This document shows positions 1 to 5,830 of a stretch of DNA of 8,532 nucleotides, piece after piece; position 1 is the stretch's first letter, and each line of letters starts with the position of its first letter. The stretch is from Azonexaceae bacterium (GTDB taxonomy: Bacteria > Pseudomonadota > Gammaproteobacteria > Burkholderiales > Rhodocyclaceae), in contig SSTA01000089.1 in assembly GCA_009469685.1 (NCBI GenBank), forward strand, positions 1 to 8,532. The letters run 5' to 3'. The translations under genes were made by a program, and so were the position numbers. The notes below the pieces were generated by a model. The model was not told the origin of the DNA. It was given only the letters and a program-made list of their open reading frames with translations, and did not search any database.

Positions 1-792
1 CATGATGGGCGCGGTCTTCGGCCAATCCGCCACTGCATCCGGCAGATTGTCGTGGTTTGCAGCCCTCGCCCCGGGAATGGCTCCCTCTTCGAGCACCATA
101 CTCGCCCCCCGCAAGTCGAGGAGCAGCACGGGAAATCCCGCGGCCACGGCCGCATGGTACTCGTCGGGCGTCGCGTGCGGCATCGCCGCCAGGCGCTCGA
201 AGCGGCTCTTCTGCCACCATTTCCAGCCGAACCAGCCCGCCAGCATTGCCGCCACGACGGCTAGAGCGAGAGGACCGTTGGCGCTGAGCACAGCCAAGAC
301 GCCCAGCACCTGATCGCGTAGCAACCAGCCGGCCAGAAGGGCGCTGCCTGCCCAGGCCGCGGCCCCTGCGGCCGCCGCAGAGATGAAGCCCAAGAGTCCC
401 ATGCGCAGGGTTCCCGCGATAGGCGGCGCCACCGTCGAAAACCCTGGAACGAATTTGGCCACGACGAGAGACCAGATTCCCCAGCGCAGAAAGCGCTCTT
501 CGGTGCGGCTGACGCAGGATCCCGGATTGATGCTGAGGCGGCAGAGCCCCGCCAGGACGCGATAACCGAGGAGGCGTCCGACGACATACCACACCACGTC
601 TGCGATGACCGAAGCGACAACCGCCACGCTCAGGAGTGCGGGAGCGGCGCCAGGCGTCGCCGCGAGGCTGCCGGCGATCATGAGCGTCGGCACCGCCGGA
701 ATGGGCAATCCCAGCTGCTGGAGCAAGACATTGACGAACACCACCCAGAGTGCGTTGTCCTGCAAGGCATTGGCAATCTGGGCGGCGTCCAT
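1..792 (-). CDS. DedA-family membrane protein fused to a rhodanese domain (3' end outside window)
   Basis: The reading frame is open for 264 codons from the ATG at 792 to the left edge, so the C-terminus is missing. Residues about 10-190 form a hydrophobic DedA/SNARE-associated (VTT) domain. Recognisable parts are a P-I-P loop followed by AGSLA (30-44), DVVWYVVGRLLG (65-76) and KFVPGFSTVAPPIAG (113-127). A last membrane helix ends in a Trp/Lys/Arg-rich patch (186-199). From about 205 the sequence changes to a rhodanese fold, with LLLDLRGA (223-230) and GAIPGARAA (237-245). The rhodanese catalytic cysteine should lie beyond the edge and cannot be checked. DedA proteins support membrane energetics or lipid transport, and rhodanese domains carry sulfur as persulfide. 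The gene starts 3 bp after the pirin stop without a strong ribosome site, which suggests translational coupling. This combination matches proteins annotated as DedA family/thiosulfate sulfurtransferase GlpE. The usual DedA charged residues appear substituted: Lys113 and Ser119 stand where the RxxxxxR arginines are expected. Confidence 0.88.
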   Translation of the reverse strand, partial: MDAAQIANALQDNALWVVFVNVLLQQLGLPIPAVPTLMIAGSLAATPGAAPALLSVAVVASVIADVVWYVVGRLLGYRVLAGLCRLSINPGSCVSRTEERFLRWGIWSLVVAKFVPGFSTVAPPIAGTLRMGLLGFISAAAAGAAAWAGSALLAGWLLRDQVLGVLAVLSANGPLALAVVAAMLAGWFGWKWWQKSRFERLAAMPHATPDEYHAAVAAGFPVLLLDLRGASMVLEEGAIPGARAANHDNLPDAVADWPKTAPIM

Positions 793-795
793 GGG

Positions 796-1656
796 TCAGG
801 CGGCCACCAGGGTTCCGTTCTGGTAATCGGCAATCGCCTGCTCGATTTCCTCCCGGGTATTCATCACGAAGGGACCGTACTGGACGACCGACTCCCCAAG
901 CGGTTTTGCCGCCAGCAGAAGGAAGCCCGCCCCGTCGTCGCCGGCAGCTGCGACGAGTTCATCCCCCGGCGAAAGCACTCCGGCTTGATGCGCCTGCAAC
1001 AGGCGGGCGTCGCGCGCTTCGCCAATCTGCAAGCTGCCGCGATAGGGGTAAATGAAAGCGGCGTGCTCCCGCGGCAACCCCTGTCGGAAAACAGCTCCGG
1101 CCTCGAGACGAACGTCAAAGAACCAGGGGTCGGTGGTCAGCCCCCGAACCGGTCCCTGCCGCTCGGCCCCGGCGCCGCGGAAATTGCCGGCGACGACGCG
1201 GACCTCCCCGTCAGGGAGCTGGGCGACGGGAATCTCTTCCGGTTGGACATCGCGATAGGCGGCGGCTTTCATCTTCTCCTTCGCGGGAAGATTGATCCAG
1301 AACTGGAATCCATGGACCCGACCCGCCACCTGTTGCGGCATTTCCGAATGGATGATGCCACGGCCGGCCGTCATCCACTGGGCGCCGCCGCCGCGCAGGT
1401 TCCCTTTGTTCCCCAGGTGATCCTCATGCAGGAAATGGCCTTCGAGCATGTAAGTCACCGTCTCGAAACCGCGGTGGGGATGGGCCGGGAACCCGGCAAT
1501 GTAGTCGTCCGGATTGTCTGACGCGAATTCGTCGAGCATGAGGAAGGGATCGACGCGATGATGGGGCGTCTGCCCCAGACTGCGGCGCAGCCGGACGCCC
1601 GCCCCATCGGAGGCGGGAAGGGAAGGAATGACACGAAGCAGGGTACGGACTGACAT
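796..1656 (-). CDS. Pirin family protein (cupin, quercetinase-like)
   Basis: This 286-residue protein has the usual bacterial pirin length. The N-terminal cupin holds the metal site: FPAHPHRGFETVTYMLEG gives His59 and His61, and GIIHSEMP gives His103 and Glu105, the 3-His/1-Glu set of pirins. A second cupin-like domain fills residues about 175-286. Bacterial pirins bind iron or another metal; some, such as E. coli YhhW, have quercetin 2,3-dioxygenase activity, while others act as redox-sensing regulatory partners. The substrate here is unknown. I chose the ATG at 1656 because AAGGAG (1663-1668) sits 6 bases upstream and the family N-terminus begins right there. The frame is open further upstream to 1950, but that part overlaps azoR and has no pirin character. 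It lies 16 bp after azoR and 3 bp before the DedA-rhodanese gene, so it is the middle gene of that operon. The azoreductase neighbour suggests a role with quinones or flavonoid-like aromatics (inference). Confidence 0.95.
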   Translation of the reverse strand: MSVRTLLRVIPSLPASDGAGVRLRRSLGQTPHHRVDPFLMLDEFASDNPDDYIAGFPAHPHRGFETVTYMLEGHFLHEDHLGNKGNLRGGGAQWMTAGRGIIHSEMPQQVAGRVHGFQFWINLPAKEKMKAAAYRDVQPEEIPVAQLPDGEVRVVAGNFRGAGAERQGPVRGLTTDPWFFDVRLEAGAVFRQGLPREHAAFIYPYRGSLQIGEARDARLLQAHQAGVLSPGDELVAAAGDDGAGFLLLAAKPLGESVVQYGPFVMNTREEIEQAIADYQNGTLVAA

Positions 1657-1672
1657 GATGAGCTCCTTAGCC

Positions 1673-2275
1673 TCAGGCAGCGAGGCGTTCGACTTGTTCC
1701 CGAGCCTTTGCGAGAGCTGTGGACCGGGGTTCATCGCCCAGGGCGAGGCCCTCGGCATAGACGAATTCGACGTCGGCAATACCGATGAAGGCCAGGAAGT
1801 TGCGGATAAATGCCGTCTGGGTATCAAGGGGAGTTCCGGCATAGTGGCCGCCGCGAGTCGCCATGACGTAGGCCTTCTTGCCGCGCAACAACCCTTCCGG
1901 ACCTTGGGCGGTATAGCGGAAGGTGACTCCTGCCCGGGCAATATGGTCAAAGTAGGCCTTCAGGGTCGACGGAACGCCGAAATTGTAGAGAGGCAATCCC
2001 AGCACGACGACGTCGGCCGCCTTCAGCTCCTCGATCAGAGCGTCGGAATAATCGACCACCGCTTGCTGTGCGACGGAGCGTTCGCCGGGCTTCGACAGGA
2101 AGGCAGAAAAGCGTTCGCCGTCGAGATGGGGTACCGGATCGGCGGCCAGATCACGCACCAGGACTTGCCCTTCCGGATTCCGGCTCTGCCACGCGGCAAC
2201 GAAGCGATTGGCGAGTTGGCTCGATTGGCCTTCATTGGCAAACAGACTGGCGTTGATCTGAAGCAGCGTGGTCAT
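1673..2275 (-). CDS. azoR: FMN-dependent NADH-azoreductase
   Basis: This 200-residue flavodoxin-fold protein matches the length of E. coli AzoR (about 200). FMN contacts are recognisable: the N-terminal phosphate loop region NASLFANEGQSSQLA (8-22), PLYNFGVPSTLKAYFD (95-110, equivalent to PMYNF in E. coli), ARAGVTFRYTAQGPEGLL (113-130), and the RGGHY loop (141-145). The family forms cytosolic homodimers that use NADH to reduce quinones by two electrons and azo bonds by ping-pong chemistry; quinone protection is the usual physiological role. The ATG at 2275 has AGGAGA (2282-2287) six bases upstream. It is the first gene of an operon with pirin and the DedA-rhodanese fusion. It diverges from a LysR regulator whose predicted operator lies in the shared intergenic region, so induction by that regulator is likely. 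All visible family residues look intact. Confidence 0.96.
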   Translation of the reverse strand: MTTLLQINASLFANEGQSSQLANRFVAAWQSRNPEGQVLVRDLAADPVPHLDGERFSAFLSKPGERSVAQQAVVDYSDALIEELKAADVVVLGLPLYNFGVPSTLKAYFDHIARAGVTFRYTAQGPEGLLRGKKAYVMATRGGHYAGTPLDTQTAFIRNFLAFIGIADVEFVYAEGLALGDEPRSTALAKAREQVERLAA

Positions 2276-2305
2276 GATTGATCTCCTGTAGTGGGGTACG
2301 GCCTC

Positions 2306-2311
2306 ATTAAA
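2306..2311 (-). promoter_or_regulatory. Probable -10 box of the azoR operon promoter
   Basis: On the minus strand this reads TTTAAT, 5 of 6 matches to TATAAT, and would start transcription near 2299, about 24 bases before the azoR ATG. The hexamer 17 bases further upstream (2329-2334, TTTTTA) is a poor -35 element, as expected for an activator-dependent promoter. The palindrome at 2339-2366 would then span roughly -40 to -67, the usual place for a LysR-type activator. Start site not verified. Confidence 0.45.
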
Positions 2312-2314
2312 CGA

Positions 2315-2343
2315 TTTACACGGTGAATTAAAAAGAACAAAAT
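2315..2343 (+). promoter_or_regulatory. Probable lysR promoter
   Basis: TTTACA (2315-2320) and CAAAAT (2338-2343) are separated by 17 bases, with 5 of 6 and 4 of 6 matches to sigma-70 consensus. Transcription would start near 2350, inside the palindrome at 2339-2366, leaving a leader of about 28 bases. Promoters placed closer to the gene would put the start site past the ATG. The arrangement predicts that the regulator bound at the palindrome represses its own gene. Confidence 0.45.
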
Positions 2344-2366
2344 TCGATTGTTAACAATCTAATTTT
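2339..2366. promoter_or_regulatory. 28-bp palindrome, predicted LysR-type operator
   Basis: The core GATTGTTAACAATC (2346-2359) is a perfect 14-bp palindrome. It is flanked by AAAATT (2339-2344) and AATTTT (2361-2366), so 26 of 28 positions are symmetric, with only the 2345/2360 pair mismatched. Two symmetric T-N11-A registers, the LysR-box spacing, occur at 2344-2356 and 2349-2361. It sits between divergent azoR and lysR in the most AT-rich part of the window. It overlaps the proposed lysR -10 and start site, and lies upstream of the proposed azoR -35. Confidence 0.8.
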
Positions 2367-2377
2367 CTAATGTTTAT

Positions 2378-3304
2378 ATGGAGACCCATGCTCCGCGGAT
2401 CGACCTTGAGCAATGGCGCGCCCTAGTCGCCGTCGTCGATGGCCGAAGTTACGCTGCGGCTGCAGAACGCCTGAACAAGAGTCAATCGGCAGTCACCTAC
2501 GCGGTGCAGAAAATCGAGGGGCTGCTGGGCGTCAAGGCTTTTGAAATCCAGGGCCGCAGGGCTGTCCTGACGCAAACCGGGAGAATGCTCTATCGACGTG
2601 CCGTGGCGCTGCTCGGGGAAGCATCCGAACTCGAGCGTTCAGCGCGCAAGCTTTCCGCGGGATGGGAGCCGGAAATCGGCCTGGCGGTGGAGATCCTGTT
2701 TCCCACTTGCCTCCTTCTAGACTGTCTGGCGGCTTTTGGCACCGAGAGCCCCGACACCCGGGTTGAGATTGTCGAGTCGGTCATCAGCGGTACGTCCGAA
2801 GCCCTGACCAAGGGCACGGTGGATCTGGCGATCACGCCCCGCATCCCGCCCGGCTTCCTCGGAACGCCATTGACGCGCCTGCGGATGCTCGCCGTCGCCA
2901 GCCCCGATCACCCCTTGCACCGATTGAACCGCCCCTTGGGCCTCGCCGACCTGAACCGCCACCGACACCTTCCCGTCCGCGACACCGGATCGGTCCGCCA
3001 GCGCACAGCCAGCATCGAAGTCGAACAGCGCTGGACCTTCAGCGCGTTGGCTTCGTCGATCGAAGCGGCCTGCAGGGGACACGGATTTGCCTGGTATCCG
3101 GAGGAGGCGATCAGGACCCACCTGATGTCCGGCCAGCTGCTACCCCTGCCCCTGCAGGGCTCTGAGGAGCGCTTTGTCGAGCTTTACCTGGTACTCGCCG
3201 ATCCCGAGTTTGCAGGTCCGGGGGTTCGCCGCCTTGCCGAGCTGATCCGCGCGCGCGTGGAGCAATGTTGTCCGGTACAAACCCCGCCGGGCAACCCGGA
3301 TTAG
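2378..3304 (+). CDS. LysR-family transcriptional regulator
   Basis: This 308-residue protein is typical LysR length. The N-terminal winged helix-turn-helix is clear: LEQWRALVAVVDGRSYAAAA (10-29) is followed by the recognition helix region NKSQSAVTYAVQKIEGLLGV (33-52) and the wing FEIQGRRAVLTQTGRMLYRRA (55-75). A linker helix leads into a periplasmic-binding-protein-like effector domain from about residue 95 to 300, with the usual strand pattern EPEIGLAVEILFPTCLL (96-112). The effector cannot be read from sequence. Given divergent azoR and pirin, a quinone, azo compound or related electrophile is plausible (inference). The start at 2378 fits the family N-terminus, but no Shine-Dalgarno sequence precedes it: the bases before the ATG are AT-rich and part of the promoter/operator region. 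Weak translation would suit a low-abundance autoregulated regulator. Regulators of this type commonly activate the divergent operon and repress themselves. Confidence 0.95.
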   Translation: METHAPRIDLEQWRALVAVVDGRSYAAAAERLNKSQSAVTYAVQKIEGLLGVKAFEIQGRRAVLTQTGRMLYRRAVALLGEASELERSARKLSAGWEPEIGLAVEILFPTCLLLDCLAAFGTESPDTRVEIVESVISGTSEALTKGTVDLAITPRIPPGFLGTPLTRLRMLAVASPDHPLHRLNRPLGLADLNRHRHLPVRDTGSVRQRTASIEVEQRWTFSALASSIEAACRGHGFAWYPEEAIRTHLMSGQLLPLPLQGSEERFVELYLVLADPEFAGPGVRRLAELIRARVEQCCPVQTPPGNPD

Positions 3305-3361
3305 CCTCTCTGCGGGAACTCGCGCCTGCCGCCGGCACCGGACGAATCGGCCATTTTCATG

Positions 3362-3367
3362 TAGAAT
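3362..3367 (+). promoter_or_regulatory. Possible -10 box for deaD
   Basis: TAGAAT matches 5 of 6 TATAAT positions and lies at the only relatively AT-rich spot between lysR and deaD. No convincing -35 hexamer is found 16-18 bases upstream. If used, transcription would start near 3374 and give a leader of about 210 bases. Read-through from lysR is also possible, since I see no terminator between them. Confidence 0.3.
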
Positions 3368-3408
3368 GCTGCACCTCGGCGCACACGGCCTTTCCCGGTT
3401 GTCCCGAA

Positions 3409-3565
3409 CGCTCAACCCCCTTGAGCGCATTCGCCCAAACCGATTACCGCTCGCGCCACCTCCAGCTGTCCCGTCAGCGCCCTACCAAGAAGCGCTGCGC
3501 ATTGCTCCAAGCGCACGGGAATCACTCTTTCCGCCCCGTGCGGAGCAAGCCGCCCCCCCAGCGGC
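3409..3565 (+). promoter_or_regulatory. Structured 5' leader of deaD (three hairpins)
   Basis: Three inverted repeats follow one another in the untranslated leader. Hairpin 1 has a 7-bp stem CGCTCAA/TTGAGCG (3409-3415 with 3421-3427) and a CCCCC loop. Hairpin 2 has an 8-bp stem CGCACGGG/CCCGTGCG (3512-3519 with 3535-3542) and a 15-base loop. Hairpin 3 has a 5-bp stem GCCGC/GCGGC (3549-3553 with 3561-3565) with a C-rich loop, ending 8 bases before the GAAGGA ribosome site (3574-3579). None carries a U-tract, so they are not intrinsic terminators. A regulatory role in deaD expression is inference. Confidence 0.4.
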
Positions 3566-3585
3566 GACCCATTGAAGGACCGTTC

Positions 3586-5481
3586 ATGTCTTCCGCCGAT
3601 AGCTTTGCCGATCTCGGCCTCTCCACCCCGATTCTCGAAGCCCTGACCGCCATCGGCTACGAGACTCCCTCGCCGATCCAGGCCCAGTGCATTCCCGTGC
3701 TGCTCGACCGTCGCGACCTCCTGGGCCAGGCCCAGACGGGAACCGGCAAGACCGCCGCCTTTGCCCTCCCGATCCTGGAAGGCATCGACATCAAACGCCC
3801 TGCGCCCCAGGCTCTGGTCCTGTGTCCCACCCGGGAACTGGCCATCCAGGTTGCCGAAGCCTTCCAGAGTTACGCCCACGGGCTGCCGGGTTTCCACGTC
3901 CTGCCCATCTACGGCGGTCAGAGCTACACCATCCAGTTGAAGCAACTGGCCCGCGGAGCCCACGTGATCGTCGGCACCCCCGGCCGCATCATGGATCACC
4001 TCGAGCGCAAGACCCTGAATCTCGACGCCCTGACGACCTTGGTCCTGGACGAGGCCGACGAAATGTTGCGCATGGGCTTCATCGACGATGTGGAGTGGAT
4101 TCTCGACCACACTCCCGAGACGCACCAGACCGCCCTCTTCTCCGCCACCATGCCGGAACCGATCCGCCGGGTCGCCCAGAAATACCTGGTCGACCCGCGG
4201 GAAATCAAGATCAAGTCGGCCACCACCACCGTGGCGGCCATCCGCCAGGGCTACTGGCAGGTGAGCGGCCTGCACAAGCTCGATGCCCTGACGCGCATAC
4301 TGGAAGTCGAGGAGGATTTCGACGCCGCCCTCATCTTCGTGCGCACCAAGACCGCCACCGTCGAACTTGCCGACAAGCTGGCCGCCCGCGGCTATGCCGC
4401 CGCCGCCCTGAACGGCGATCTCAATCAAGCGATGCGGGAACGGGTCATCGACCAGCTCAAGTCGGGCGGGCTGGACATCGTCATCGCCACCGACGTCGCG
4501 GCGCGCGGAATCGACGTCCCCCGCATTAGCCACGTCATCAACTACGACATCCCCTACGACACCGAAGCCTACGTCCATCGCATCGGCCGGACGGGCCGTG
4601 CCGGGCGGGCGGGCAATGCCATCCTCTTCGTGGCGCCGCGGGAAATGCGCATGCTGCGCGTCATCGAGCGGGCCACCCGCCAGCCCATCACGCCCCTGAC
4701 CCTGCCCTCCCGCCAGGATGTCACCAACCGGCGGGTGGCCACCTTCAAGGAAAAGGTCGCCGAAGTCCTCAACGCCGAGGATTTGGAGTTTTTCGCCGAT
4801 ATCGTCGCCCAGATCGAAGAAGAGCAGAACGTAAGCGCCCATGAAATCGCTGCCGCCCTCGCCCGTCTGGCCCAGGAAGGGCGGCCGCTGCGCATCGCCG
4901 GCGAAGATCCGCCCCCCCGTCCCGCTCCGGATGCGAAGCCTGCCGGCGAGCGCTGGGCCGAAGACCGCACGGCCCGCCGTAGCCGGGAGTTCCCCCAACG
5001 CCAGGACCGTCCCCTCGCCCCGCCCGCCGAACGGGATGCGCAACCCCGTGAGGGGCGTTCCCCCAAGGAAGGCCACCCGCCCAGAGAGAATCGCACCGAT
5101 TGGGAAGACCGTCCGTCGCGACCGGAACGTCCGCGCCGGGAAACCGAGGGCGACATGGTGCGCTACCGCATTGACGTGGGCCGCGACCACGGCGCCCAGG
5201 TCAAGGATATCGTCGGTGCCATCGCCAACGAAGCCGGAATCGAAAGCCGCTTCATCGGCCGCATCGCCCTCTACGACGAGAGCAGCACCGTCGAGCTACC
5301 CGCCGGCATGCCCAAGGAAGTCGCCAATCTTCTCAAGCGGACCCGGGTCAAGGGCGTTCCGATCAATCTTCGCCCCGACACCGGGCGCGAAGGCGGGTGG
5401 AACCGTCCGGTCGGCAAGCCGGGCAAGGTTGCCGGCGAGGCGGGAGCGGGATTCAAGCCGCGTCGTCCACGCACGCCTTGA
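3586..5481 (+). CDS. deaD: DEAD-box ATP-dependent RNA helicase DeaD (CsdA)
   Basis: This 631-residue protein is nearly the length of E. coli DeaD (about 629) and has the complete motif set. The Q motif region runs from Phe7 to GYETPSPIQ (24-32). Motif I is AQTGTGKT (49-56), Ia PTREL (81-85), Ib TPGR (131-134), II DEAD (155-158) and III SAT (186-188). Motif V is ATDVAARGID (301-310) and motif VI HRIGRTGR (331-338). A DeaD-type helical region follows (about 365-440), then an 80-residue Arg/Pro/Glu-rich, probably disordered linker (about 440-522). A DbpA-type RNA-binding domain comes next (MVRYRIDVGRDHG to KGVPINLRPD, 524-598), then a basic Gly/Arg/Lys tail. DeaD unwinds RNA duplexes using ATP in ribosome assembly, mRNA decay and translation, notably in the cold. 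The ATG at 3586 is preceded six bases upstream by GAAGGA. The frame stays open upstream to 3265, but that part overlaps lysR and has no helicase similarity. Two small membrane-protein genes follow closely. Confidence 0.97.
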   Translation: MSSADSFADLGLSTPILEALTAIGYETPSPIQAQCIPVLLDRRDLLGQAQTGTGKTAAFALPILEGIDIKRPAPQALVLCPTRELAIQVAEAFQSYAHGLPGFHVLPIYGGQSYTIQLKQLARGAHVIVGTPGRIMDHLERKTLNLDALTTLVLDEADEMLRMGFIDDVEWILDHTPETHQTALFSATMPEPIRRVAQKYLVDPREIKIKSATTTVAAIRQGYWQVSGLHKLDALTRILEVEEDFDAALIFVRTKTATVELADKLAARGYAAAALNGDLNQAMRERVIDQLKSGGLDIVIATDVAARGIDVPRISHVINYDIPYDTEAYVHRIGRTGRAGRAGNAILFVAPREMRMLRVIERATRQPITPLTLPSRQDVTNRRVATFKEKVAEVLNAEDLEFFADIVAQIEEEQNVSAHEIAAALARLAQEGRPLRIAGEDPPPRPAPDAKPAGERWAEDRTARRSREFPQRQDRPLAPPAERDAQPREGRSPKEGHPPRENRTDWEDRPSRPERPRRETEGDMVRYRIDVGRDHGAQVKDIVGAIANEAGIESRFIGRIALYDESSTVELPAGMPKEVANLLKRTRVKGVPINLRPDTGREGGWNRPVGKPGKVAGEAGAGFKPRRPRTP

Positions 5482-5495
5482 GTTGCTCGGGGACG

Positions 5496-5816
5496 ATGAA
5501 AGCGCTCCTCAAGCTTCTCGGCACGCTGGCGGCGATTGCGGTTTTCGGCGTTGCCGGACTGGTCGGCTATGGCATTCACGCCAACCAGAGAGCCGCCGAC
5601 GATGCCGCCAATTTTTGCGGCGAGGTCGCCATCGGCGCCGATCCGACTCCGGCACTGGCTCGGGCCGAGGCAGCCGGAATTCGCCACATCGCCCACCGTA
5701 ACCCCCCCGGTCACGATTTCTACTTTCCCGGCTGGGTGTTCAATGCCGCTGTCTGCCAACTCAGCCTGGTCGATGGCCGCGTCTCCGCCATCGCCACCCG
5801 CAGCGAAGGCGACTGA
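5496..5816 (+). CDS. Small membrane-anchored protein of unknown function
   Basis: This 106-residue protein begins with one hydrophobic segment (MKALLKLLGTLAAIAVFGVA and on to about residue 27). It acts either as a signal peptide or, more likely, as an N-terminal anchor, since no clear AxA cleavage motif follows. The remainder would be periplasmic and has two cysteines, Cys41 and Cys87, possibly disulfide-bonded. The segment GHDFYFPGWVFNAAVCQLSL (72-91) looks like a compact beta-rich core. I do not recognise a family. The ATG at 5496 lies 14 bp after deaD, with a GGGG stretch (5489-5492) a short distance upstream as a weak ribosome site, so it is probably co-transcribed with deaD. The frame is open further upstream inside deaD, but this ATG gives the natural hydrophobic N-terminus. 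Confidence 0.72.
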   Translation: MKALLKLLGTLAAIAVFGVAGLVGYGIHANQRAADDAANFCGEVAIGADPTPALARAEAAGIRHIAHRNPPGHDFYFPGWVFNAAVCQLSLVDGRVSAIATRSEGD

Positions 5817-5830
5817 CCCCGCCGCGTTTC

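Noticed and set aside
261..620. Minus-strand open frame of 119 codons near the left edge
   Set aside because: It is out of frame with the DedA-rhodanese gene, which is open across the whole region and shows clear family motifs.
1657..1950. N-terminal extension of pirin up to 1950
   Set aside because: The extra 98 residues lie inside azoR in another frame and are unlike pirin; the ATG at 1656 has AAGGAG at ideal spacing.
1628..2281. Plus-strand 217-codon open frame over azoR
   Set aside because: It is an antisense shadow of azoR, with no domain pattern.
3265..3585. N-terminal extension of DeaD by 107 codons
   Set aside because: It overlaps the end of lysR, has no family resemblance, and the ATG at 3586 has a strong ribosome site and the family N-terminus.
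3412..5190. Long minus-strand open frame (592 codons) opposite deaD
   Set aside because: It is a shadow of the GC-rich deaD gene: Gly/Asp/Val-rich, low-complexity translation with no domain, while the plus strand has all helicase motifs.
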